Part shown: positions 17,976 to 23,502 of the stretch, piece after piece
Numbering within the stretch: the stretch's first letter is position 1
How the letters are laid out: the number at the start of each line of letters is the position of its first letter
Source of the DNA: Candidatus Thorarchaeota archaeon
Lineage (GTDB): Archaea; Asgardarchaeota; Thorarchaeia; Thorarchaeales; Thorarchaeaceae
NCBI GenBank assembly: GCA_003345595.1
Contig: PRDI01000096.1
Location: 1-45,062 of the forward strand
DNA: 45,062 bases
Direction: 5' to 3'
Notes under the pieces: model-generated
The model's database searches: none
What the model was told of the DNA's origin: nothing
The model's input: only the letters and a program-made list of their open reading frames with translations
Program-made: the position numbers and the translations under genes

Positions 17976-18494
17976 ATGCCAATCCATCCTTTTGGAGACC
18001 GCATGCCGAAAGTGGACCCAACGGCGTTTGTGAGTCCTCAAGCCACCATTGTGGGAGATGTAGAGATAGGTGCCAAGACGAGCATTTGGCCCGGTGCAGT
18101 GATACGTGGTGATCAGGCCTCTGTCAGAATAGGAGACAGCACGTGCGTTCAGGACAGTGTGGTCATCCACGCCCACACAAAGAACAACCCGGCCATAATA
18201 GGCAACTTGACAATCATTGGCACTGCTTCAGTCATTCATGGTGTCTACATAGGTGACAATGTAAGCATCGGGGACGGTTGTGTCGTCTTCGATGGAGCCA
18301 CCCTCGGTGAGGGCGTGATGCTGGCACCCGGAAGCATTGTACCCGCCAATGTTGTGATACCCCCTAGAAGCATGAATTCTGGTGCCCCTGCTGCCCAGAT
18401 ACGTGAAGTTTCAAGGGAAGAGGTTGGCAGGCATACAGCAAAGGCTGAGACCATCGCTCTGGTGTTCCAAAAGCTGAGGAGATGGCAGACCTAA
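17976..18494 (+). CDS. Gamma-carbonic-anhydrase-like hexapeptide-repeat protein, one metal His missing
   Basis: The 172-residue protein has a left-handed beta-helix of hexapeptide repeats (IVGDVEIGAKTSIWPGAVI style, about residues 20-130) followed by a C-terminal helix, as in gamma-carbonic anhydrases and CamH/YrdA proteins. In the family, three histidines from two subunits bind the metal. H65 (VVIHAH) and H88 (VIHG) are present, but the residue five before H88, normally His, is T83. The metal site is therefore incomplete or altered, and carbonic anhydrase activity should not be assumed. R44 and D46 of the conserved IRGD and Q59-D60 are kept. The start is ATG 17976. It ends 7 bases from the convergent M24-fold gene. 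Confidence 0.85.
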   Translation: MPIHPFGDRMPKVDPTAFVSPQATIVGDVEIGAKTSIWPGAVIRGDQASVRIGDSTCVQDSVVIHAHTKNNPAIIGNLTIIGTASVIHGVYIGDNVSIGDGCVVFDGATLGEGVMLAPGSIVPANVVIPPRSMNSGAPAAQIREVSREEVGRHTAKAETIALVFQKLRRWQT

Positions 18495-18501
18495 GCCTGA
18501 A

Positions 18502-19641
18502 TTACAGGGTTTCTCTCGAGACACCGGTCAGGCTCTCGCAGCCATCACTGGTTATGAGTAGGACATCAGCTATTTTTGCGCAGCCAGCCTCCGAATCATA
18601 AACTGTCGGGTGCACAGAGAACACCATGCCCTCACGAAGGGTTGACTTGCTCTCAGGGATGATGTAAGGGGGCTCATGAACGTCAAGTCCAACTGAACTG
18701 CCGATAGGTTGCATGATCTGTATCGCCGGAGGACCACTCTTCACCATCCTCATCGCCTGAGTGGCCGCGTCTGAGATCTTGGCATCAGGAGCCATCAGGT
18801 CTTGGAGCGCCGTGCTAATAGCTAGAGCGGAGTCGAACAGCTTCCGCTGTCCCGCTGATGGAGTCCCGGCATGTACAGTCCGAGCCACCTCGACAAGGTA
18901 CCCCGAGTGACTCACCGTGATGTCGACAACGACCAGCTCATTGGTGTTCACTCTTGTGGCAGTCGGCTGAGCGAATGGAAAGCGAGCATGATTGCCTGCG
19001 AGAACTGCAGCCCTGATGCCGCGCAACTCACCCCCTGCACCTCTCATCGCTGCCTCAATCTCAATTGAACTCTGGGCCTCGGTCTTGCCTCCGACCACGG
19101 TCTCCAGAGCAGTCCTGACACCAATCTCAGAGATTCTGACTGCTTGGCGAATTGCATCGATCTCGGCCGCATCCTTAATCTGTCTGAGTCGCCAGAGAGC
19201 TTTTGAAAAGTCTTTGAAACCGGCTCCGGGGAGTGCAGACTTCAGACCATCGAAGTCTCTCATGGAAAGAGCGTCGTGCTGGATGCCTAACATGGCATTC
19301 TTCGCGCCCGCCTCTTTGAGGACTTCGAACACGCAGTCCCAAAAGCCCGGTCCATGAGTCGGATACCAGTCCTCAGAAAGCACGTGGTCAAAGGATCGCA
19401 CCTTGGCGATTGTCGACTCCTGGCCCATGGCTTCGCGTTGAAGATCGGACACTATGAGATACGGCTGCTGGCTGTTTACGAGAACACATCCAACAGGAAG
19501 ACTGTCATTCACACTTCCATAGCCAGTCAGATACTGAACGTCGGTCTTTCGCGTGACTAGCACTGCATCCACTGTTTCATGCTGCATCGCCCGATGAACT
19601 CTGTCGATTCTCTGTGGTGTGAATTGCATTGGATGCATCAC
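18502..19641 (-). CDS. M24 (aminopeptidase P/creatinase) fold protein without the metal site
   Basis: The 379-residue protein has the two-domain layout of Xaa-Pro peptidases and creatinases: an N-terminal creatinase domain (1-155) and a pita-bread domain (160-379). Of the five ligands in aminopeptidase P, only the first Asp is kept (D240). The second Asp is E251, the ligand His is S315, and the two Glu are H344 (SVHPT) and A358. The neighbouring H322 in DVHEPP is retained. Loss of dinuclear metal binding while keeping the pocket is what distinguishes creatinase-type hydrolases, so a metal-independent amidino- or amidohydrolase, or a non-enzymatic role, is more likely than peptidase activity. 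The start is ATG 19641; a second ATG lies one codon on. It is monocistronic. Confidence 0.82.
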   Translation of the reverse strand: MMHPMQFTPQRIDRVHRAMQHETVDAVLVTRKTDVQYLTGYGSVNDSLPVGCVLVNSQQPYLIVSDLQREAMGQESTIAKVRSFDHVLSEDWYPTHGPGFWDCVFEVLKEAGAKNAMLGIQHDALSMRDFDGLKSALPGAGFKDFSKALWRLRQIKDAAEIDAIRQAVRISEIGVRTALETVVGGKTEAQSSIEIEAAMRGAGGELRGIRAAVLAGNHARFPFAQPTATRVNTNELVVVDITVSHSGYLVEVARTVHAGTPSAGQRKLFDSALAISTALQDLMAPDAKISDAATQAMRMVKSGPPAIQIMQPIGSSVGLDVHEPPYIIPESKSTLREGMVFSVHPTVYDSEAGCAKIADVLLITSDGCESLTGVSRETL

Positions 19642-19916
19642 TGGACCATAGTATGTTCAGACCTAGCCATGAGAAACCTCGGCCAGTCCTCTACCGTGCC
19701 AGTCCCGCCGCATTTAAGCTTCACGACAGCGGAAGCCGAACGCACAGGCGACAGACACGGTTCCTCCAATGAACCGCATTAGTACTCGCCCTTCCGTTTG
19801 ATACCATGCCTGTTCATTACCAGACCGTGGGGAGTATACATCTCTCTCTGTTGAAACAGCTGTACTGGAATTGGCGAAATCGGAAACCTTTCCTCTCATC
19901 GACATAGCTTGGCTGC

Positions 19917-20678
19917 TCAGCTGTAGAGGTATGCGGCAATTGCTGGGCTGCCCACACCTATGCTCAGTAAGGGCTCCGGATTATCCAAGGTCGTACTATA
20001 GGTGCCATCAACACGGTTGTACCAGCCCGCGTCGTGCATGATATATGCGTCTGGGTCCAAGTCGTAGCCGAACACGCCGTTGAGTCCTGAGGGAAGATCG
20101 ACATAGATGTTGGCAACATCGGGATGATAGAGGGAGCTAATCCCAATGAGCACAAGGAGGCCCGCGTCAGTGAAAGTCACATTCTCGAAGAAGAAGAATG
20201 TGAGCCGCCCGGTGGCTCGATAAGTAAAGTCCTTCCCTAGCACTGCACTGTTGCTGTAGGTCACCGTGGAGTTCAGATTGGTGCCATCCCAGACACCAAG
20301 ACTGTAAGGCTTGGCGGTGCCAAGGACCACGTTCACAGAGCGCATCCTCACGTACGCATCCAGACCCACGCCCACGTATCCATAGGTCATGTAACTCTTG
20401 CGTATCAGACCGAACGCAGAGCTCCTGAAAGTAGGCTCGTAGAGCTGAATGTCGAAAGAGTAGATGAGAGAGCTGTCGTTCACAAAGGAGATCGTGAGGT
20501 TGCAGTCCCGGAGGTCATCTAGCGACACATAGACATATTCCGTATCGATGTCGCTGCCTGAGGGAAACCTCTCCTCAAGGTGGAATTCGGTCCCGTACGG
20601 GTTGAACGTGAGCACTGTCACGACGCCAGTGGTCGTCACCACTACAAGCACGAGGAGCGCGGCGATCTTGCGGTTCAC
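19917..20678 (-). CDS. Exported or membrane-anchored protein of unknown function, paralogue 1
   Basis: The family is not recognised. The 253-residue protein starts with a short basic stretch and one hydrophobic segment (about 4-25), which can be a signal peptide or an N-terminal anchor. The rest is beta-rich with many N-x-S/T sequons and no other membrane segment, so it should face the outside. It is a clear paralogue of the next upstream gene: both share FHLEERFP-like, DCNLTISFVND and IMHDAGWY segments and end in the same AYLYS C-terminus. A weak AGAGGATGG precedes the ATG. The gap to the paralogue's stop is 42 bases, so the two are probably cotranscribed. Confidence 0.8.
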   Translation of the reverse strand: MNRKIAALLVLVVVTTTGVVTVLTFNPYGTEFHLEERFPSGSDIDTEYVYVSLDDLRDCNLTISFVNDSSLIYSFDIQLYEPTFRSSAFGLIRKSYMTYGYVGVGLDAYVRMRSVNVVLGTAKPYSLGVWDGTNLNSTVTYSNSAVLGKDFTYRATGRLTFFFFENVTFTDAGLLVLIGISSLYHPDVANIYVDLPSGLNGVFGYDLDPDAYIMHDAGWYNRVDGTYSTTLDNPEPLLSIGVGSPAIAAYLYS

Positions 20679-20720
20679 GTGTCTTCCATCCTCTAGATCT
20701 TCTCTGTTCAGCTGCTCACT

Positions 20721-21476
20721 TCAGCTATATAGATATGCGATGACGGTCGGGCTGCTGACACTTATGATAGCCAAGGGAGGTGGGTCGCCCCAAGTTGTGC
20801 TGTATGAGTCATCGATTCGTGCGTACCAGCCCTCGTCATGCATGATGTAGGGCTGCGGGTCCTCGCAGTAGTAGAACTTGCCATTGAGCATCGGAGGCAG
20901 GTCCACATACACGCAGACCATGTCGGGGTAGGGCTTGGTGGGTCCAATCCGTGCTTCGAAGCCCCCAAGAGTGAAATTGACGTCCTCGAGGAAGATGAAC
21001 CTGAGAGTCCCGGTGGCTTCGTATCTCAGACCCCGGCCGAGCAATGCACCGTTGGTGTAGGTCACTGTGCAGTTAAGATTGACGCCTTGCCAGATGCTTA
21101 GGAGGTAGGGTTTCCCAATCCCCAGTGTCAGGTTGAGTGACCTGATGCGGACTGCCGCATTGAACCTCACAAAGATGAGAGCAGTGTTGTTCTCTACTGT
21201 CAGCTGAAATGCAGAGTTCATGAGTATGGGGCTGTACAGCTGGATGTCCATTGCGTATACCAGAGAGGTGTCGTTGACGAACGAAACCGTCAGGTTGCAG
21301 TCTTCGAGATTGACCAGCCCTAGATCCACAAAGGATGCTGTGATGCGTCTGTCAACGGGGAATCTGTTCTCAAGGTGGAACGTGTCGCTGTAGGGGTCCA
21401 CAACCAAGAAGACGCCCATCCCTGTCGTGACCACGACCGCAACCACGATGAGCGCTTGCATTCTCCGATTCAACAT
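20721..21476 (-). CDS. Exported or membrane-anchored protein of unknown function, paralogue 2
   Basis: This is the first gene of the tandem pair, 251 residues from ATG 21476, which is preceded by GAGGAGGACAGG; the frame is open ten codons further to 21506. It has a basic start, a hydrophobic segment at about 7-28, then an extracellular beta-rich region with many N-x-S/T sequons. It differs from its neighbour in carrying additional cysteines (NLNCTV, MVCVY, YYCED), which could form disulfides or bind metal outside the cell. The shared DCNLT motif, IMHDEGWY motif and AYLYS C-terminus place the two in one family. No enzyme signature is visible. Confidence 0.8.
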   Translation of the reverse strand: MLNRRMQALIVVAVVVTTGMGVFLVVDPYSDTFHLENRFPVDRRITASFVDLGLVNLEDCNLTVSFVNDTSLVYAMDIQLYSPILMNSAFQLTVENNTALIFVRFNAAVRIRSLNLTLGIGKPYLLSIWQGVNLNCTVTYTNGALLGRGLRYEATGTLRFIFLEDVNFTLGGFEARIGPTKPYPDMVCVYVDLPPMLNGKFYYCEDPQPYIMHDEGWYARIDDSYSTTWGDPPPLAIISVSSPTVIAYLYS

Positions 21477-21701
21477 CCTGTCCTCCTCTGCCTGTTCGTT
21501 CCTCACTGCACTACTTAAGCCCTGTTGGCCGACCCTTGGGAACGCGACTGTACCAAACCTATGAACACCGTCAAGGACAAGGCTGAAGGGACCGGGCTGG
21601 TAGGCCCAGATTCCTGTTCAGTGCTACGAGTTCTCCACCTGTCACGCCAGTCATCTTCTGGCTCGAGTTCTGTATCAAGGCTGCACTCAGATGACGAAGA
21701 G

Positions 21702-21709
21702 TCTATAAG
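21702..21709 (+). promoter_or_regulatory. TATA box of tRNA-Arg(CCG)
   Basis: TCTATAAG is centred 26-27 bases before position 1 of the tRNA. The same element with flanking AGTCA stands at the same distance before the second tRNA-Arg gene. At this spacing transcription would start at or next to the mature 5' end. Confidence 0.75.
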
Positions 21710-21751
21710 TCAGAGGCGGCGCTGGCTATCGAGGGCCGTAGTCTAGCTTGG

Positions 21752-21785
21752 ACCCATGAGAATTACTGGAGCTCATGGGAAGCTA
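21752..21785 (+). other. D-loop intron of tRNA-Arg(CCG), 34 bases, with a bulge-helix-bulge motif
   Basis: The 5' bulge GG|A (21750-21752) and the 3' bulge TA|A (21784-21786) flank a 4-bp helix, GCTT with AAGC (21746-21749 and 21780-21783). The intron hairpin CCCATGAG/CTCATGGG gives 8 bp with an 11-base loop. Cutting after the second base of each bulge restores a D-loop with G18-G19 and A20. This is the classical substrate form for the archaeal tRNA splicing endonuclease. Confidence 0.82.
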
Positions 21786-21823
21786 ATAAGGCACCAGCCT
21801 CCGGAGTTGGTAGTCGCCGGTTC

Positions 21824-21853
21824 ACAGGAGTTGACTCACAGCTCTTGGCCAAA
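21824..21853 (+). other. T-loop intron of tRNA-Arg(CCG), 30 bases, relaxed bulge-helix-bulge
   Basis: The intron interrupts the T-loop between C56 and G57. A 9-bp hairpin (starting C825-G847, loop ACTCA; numbers are last three digits of 21825 and 21847) is preceded by bulge TC|A and followed, after a central helix with one C-A mismatch, by bulge AA|G. Removal restores TTCGAAT. The hairpin is kept in the second tRNA gene, with a U-G pair here matching a C-G pair there. Confidence 0.75.
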
Positions 21854-21900
21854 GAATCCGGCCGGTCCCGCCACTTATTCTGTATCGGATTCCTGTCGGA

Positions 21901-21910
21901 CTTTAAATCA
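21901..21910 (+). promoter_or_regulatory. Possible TATA box for the 64-codon ORF between the tRNA genes
   Basis: CTTTAAATCA lies about 40-49 bases before the ATG at 21950, leaving room for a transcription start near 21931. The evidence is sequence pattern and spacing only. Confidence 0.35.
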
Positions 21911-21949
21911 GATACTGCACGACCTATTGTAAGACCCGAGGCTTCCTCC

Positions 21950-22144
21950 ATGAGTACAATCGAAGAAACCCTCACGCCAGAAGAGTCGGTCGTAAGAAGA
22001 TTCACGAAGTACCTGAACGGCCCGATGGGCCGGATTGTCCTCGAGGCCCTCGACGAGGGCGAGAGCTTTGTTCTGCAGACCGCGTCCCATACGCTCCGAG
22101 TGATGAAGAAGAAAGGCCGAGCGATCGTTACTCCTGTCCACTAG
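21950..22144 (+). CDS. Small protein (64 aa) encoded between the two tRNA-Arg genes
   Basis: The family is not recognised. The 64 residues have a plausible protein character: an acidic N-terminus (STIEETLTPEES), a central amphipathic helix (VVRRFTKYLNG), then a strand-turn-strand pattern with a basic end (LRVMKKKGRAIVTP). A TATA-like element lies upstream and the ORF ends before the promoter of the second tRNA gene. The frame is open further upstream into the first tRNA gene; that part is not expected to be translated. Support is moderate: base composition and residue usage look coding, but no homologue is known to me. Confidence 0.5.
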   Translation: MSTIEETLTPEESVVRRFTKYLNGPMGRIVLEALDEGESFVLQTASHTLRVMKKKGRAIVTPVH

Positions 22145-22174
22145 ACTGTTGACAAGTCCATGCACAACGAAGAA

Positions 22175-22182
22175 TCTATAAG
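22175..22182 (+). promoter_or_regulatory. TATA box of tRNA-Arg(GCG)
   Basis: TCTATAAG with downstream AGTCA repeats the element of the first tRNA gene and is again centred about 26 bases before position 1. The two tRNA genes therefore have separate, near-identical promoters rather than one shared transcript. Confidence 0.75.
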
Positions 22183-22223
22183 TCATACTCATCCCGCTAA
22201 ACAAGGGCCGTAGTCTAGCTAGG

Positions 22224-22257
22224 GCTCATGAGCCCCATTGGAGCTCATGGGAAGCAC
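22224..22257 (+). other. D-loop intron of tRNA-Arg(GCG), 34 bases
   Basis: Bulges GG|G and AC|A flank a central helix GCTA/AAGC in which three pairs form and the fourth is A-A. The intron hairpin CTCATGAG/CTCATGGG has 8 pairs, one a U-G wobble where the first gene has C-G. Length and position equal those of the first gene, while the loop sequence differs, which points to selection on structure. Confidence 0.75.
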
Positions 22258-22295
22258 ATAAGGCACCAGCCTGCGGAGTTGGTTGTCGCCGGTTC

Positions 22296-22325
22296 GCAGG
22301 AGCTGACTCACAGCTCTTGGCCAAA
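22296..22325 (+). other. T-loop intron of tRNA-Arg(GCG), 30 bases
   Basis: The intron lies between C56 and G57 as in the first gene. The hairpin CAGGAGCTG/CAGCTCTTG with loop ACTCA has nine pairs, one of them G-U. Bulges are TC|G and AA|G. It differs from the first copy at two positions only. Confidence 0.72.
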
Positions 22326-22377
22326 GAATCCGGCCGGTCCCGCCATCCTACTTTTCAGTCACGCGCGCCCCACAGCT

Positions 22378-22911
22378 TCATGCACCCAGTATTTTCTCCT
22401 GGTTCATCAGCCACCATGCGCCGCGTTTTCCCTTCACAAGCCCTCTCTCGTGCTTCAGTATACGCGCACCGATGATCTTCTTGGCGCGCACGTTCAGCTT
22501 GTCAATCCTGTCAAGGATTGCGCGACGAGTAAGGCGCCGCCCATCTTTGCTCCGCAGACTCTCTGCGAGCTCAGGAGTAGTTGCTCCTTCGTGCTGAAAC
22601 AAATGAGCCAGAAGCTTCCTGTCAATGTCATCACGGCACACTTGATTCTTCACTGATTCTCGCATCCCTGCGAGATAGGTGCTGGTAGACTCCAAGCTCT
22701 CCAAGTGATCCACGCGCATCTTGAGCTGACCAACGTCATCGACCAGCTCCTTGACGACAGGCGGGATTTCCTGATCGAGTTTCCAGAGAACTGCATCCTT
22801 GATGAACTTCTGACGCCCATCACTCTCCGCGATCAGGTCAATCCGGTCAAGGATGTCTTGCTCGAAGCGGACACGAATACTCACTTCCCTGCTCTTCGCA
22901 GCCTTGCCCAT
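22378..22911 (-). CDS. Transcription regulator: ribbon-helix-helix plus winged-helix
   Basis: The 177-residue protein starts with a ribbon-helix-helix DNA-binding domain (about 8-50; strand VSIRVRF, then helices DILDRIDLIAES and QKFIKDAVLWKL). A short coiled helix follows (about 55-85), then a winged-helix-like segment (about 95-160) with a helix-turn-helix TTPELAESLRSKDGRRLTRRAILDRIDKL. This double DNA-binding layout suggests a dimeric regulator with two contact sites. ATG 22911 is divergent from the gene at 23074. A 16-bp perfect palindrome in the shared upstream region is a natural candidate for its operator. Its regulatory targets are unknown. Confidence 0.75.
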   Translation of the reverse strand: MGKAAKSREVSIRVRFEQDILDRIDLIAESDGRQKFIKDAVLWKLDQEIPPVVKELVDDVGQLKMRVDHLESLESTSTYLAGMRESVKNQVCRDDIDRKLLAHLFQHEGATTPELAESLRSKDGRRLTRRAILDRIDKLNVRAKKIIGARILKHERGLVKGKRGAWWLMNQEKILGA

Positions 22912-22979
22912 CTCGTTCGTATTCTCCTAGTCAGTCCTTCTCGAAGAAACCTATGCCGAGCGGCGGAACCGTCAGAAAC

Positions 22980-22995
22980 GGTCTTGGCCAAGACC
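22980..22995. promoter_or_regulatory. 16-bp perfect palindrome, candidate operator
   Basis: GGTCTTGGCCAAGACC reads the same on both strands. It lies 69 bases upstream of the RHH/winged-helix regulator and 79 bases upstream of the divergent small gene, just before a TATA-like TTATAAC at 23020-23026. RHH proteins normally bind such short dyads, so autoregulation or control of both genes is likely. The assignment is inference. Confidence 0.5.
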
Positions 22996-23019
22996 TACGG
23001 CAGTGTACCTCCGACACAG

Positions 23020-23026
23020 TTATAAC
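23020..23026 (+). promoter_or_regulatory. Putative TATA box of the small gene at 23074
   Basis: TTATAAC lies about 50 bases before the ATG at 23074 and 25 bases after the palindrome. Confidence 0.45.
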
Positions 23027-23073
23027 ATCAGCGACTGGCTCCACGGGCAAAACGGACGACGGTGAGAAGTCCA

Positions 23074-23373
23074 ATGGTCAACAAGGACAAGGCTGTGAAA
23101 CGTGAGCTGACTAGGCTCAGGAAGACACAGAGCCCCCATGTGGTCGACTTCAGGCGCATGCGTACCCTCCGCACTGCCAAGGGCAAGTTCTGGGAATCAA
23201 AGAAGACCGTCGTAGCTCGTGCCGAAGCTGTCAAGTCGGCTGATGAGTCCGGCAAGAAGCCAAAGCCAGCGGAAATCGAGGAGATTGAGCCAAGTCCCGA
23301 GGAAGAGATCACAGAAGAAGAGGAACTTGAGGGACTGGACGAAGAGGACGAGAACGCCGACGATGAGTCCTGA
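23074..23373 (+). CDS. Small protein with basic N-terminal half and acidic tail
   Basis: The family is not recognised. The 99 residues split sharply. Residues 1-60 are rich in Lys and Arg (KRELTRLRKTQ, RRMRTLRTAKG), like a nucleic-acid or ribosome-binding segment. Residues 62-99 are almost all Glu, Asp, Pro and Ser and should be disordered. ATG 23074 is preceded by GGTGAG at a good distance; a GTG at 23062 is the alternative. It faces an RHH/winged-helix regulator across a palindrome and may be under its control. Such charge-segregated proteins occur among ribosome-associated and chromatin-type factors; here this is only a resemblance. Confidence 0.7.
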   Translation: MVNKDKAVKRELTRLRKTQSPHVVDFRRMRTLRTAKGKFWESKKTVVARAEAVKSADESGKKPKPAEIEEIEPSPEEEITEEEELEGLDEEDENADDES

Positions 23374-23502
23374 GCGGCCGATGATTGGCGCAGAACATCC
23401 GAAAACCCCTCCCGGCGTATCATCATGCTTCTTCATTCTGTGAGCTGGGGAATGCCTTATTTTGTGGTTCCACTCTAGGGAGGAGCCGGATGGTTACTCG
23501 AA

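Larger units (their letters stand above)
21732..21873 (+). tRNA. tRNA-Arg (anticodon CCG) with introns in the D-loop and T-loop
   Basis: After removing two inferred introns the sequence folds as a full cloverleaf. T8-A9 is at 21739-21740 and the D-stem is GTCT/AGGC. The anticodon arm is CCAGC-CTCCGGA-GTTGG with CCG at 21801-21803. The variable loop is TAGTC, the T-stem GCCGG/CCGGC with loop TTCGAAT, the discriminator is G, and CCA is encoded at 21871-21873. A20 in the restored D-loop and C35 are arginine identity elements, which supports both the call and the splice points. The acceptor stem has a G4-U69 wobble and an A1-C72 mismatch. The anticodon loop has no intron at the usual 37/38 site. 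Confidence 0.85.
22204..22345 (+). tRNA. tRNA-Arg (anticodon GCG) with introns in the D-loop and T-loop
   Basis: This is the paralogue of the upstream tRNA, of identical gene length and intron positions. The anticodon is GCG at 22273-22275, in loop CTGCGGA closed by CCAGC/GTTGG. The T-stem is GCCGG/CCGGC, the discriminator is G, and CCA is encoded at 22343-22345. It would read CGC and CGU codons, complementing the CCG-anticodon tRNA for CGG. D-loop intron 22224-22257 and T-loop intron 22296-22325 leave G18-G19-A20 and TTCGAAT. The acceptor again shows A1-C72 and G4-U69. A T-rich CTTTTC follows the gene and may end transcription. Confidence 0.85.

Noticed and set aside
22228..22656. 142-codon ORF on the plus strand
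   Set aside because: It covers the second tRNA gene and runs antisense to the RHH/winged-helix gene.
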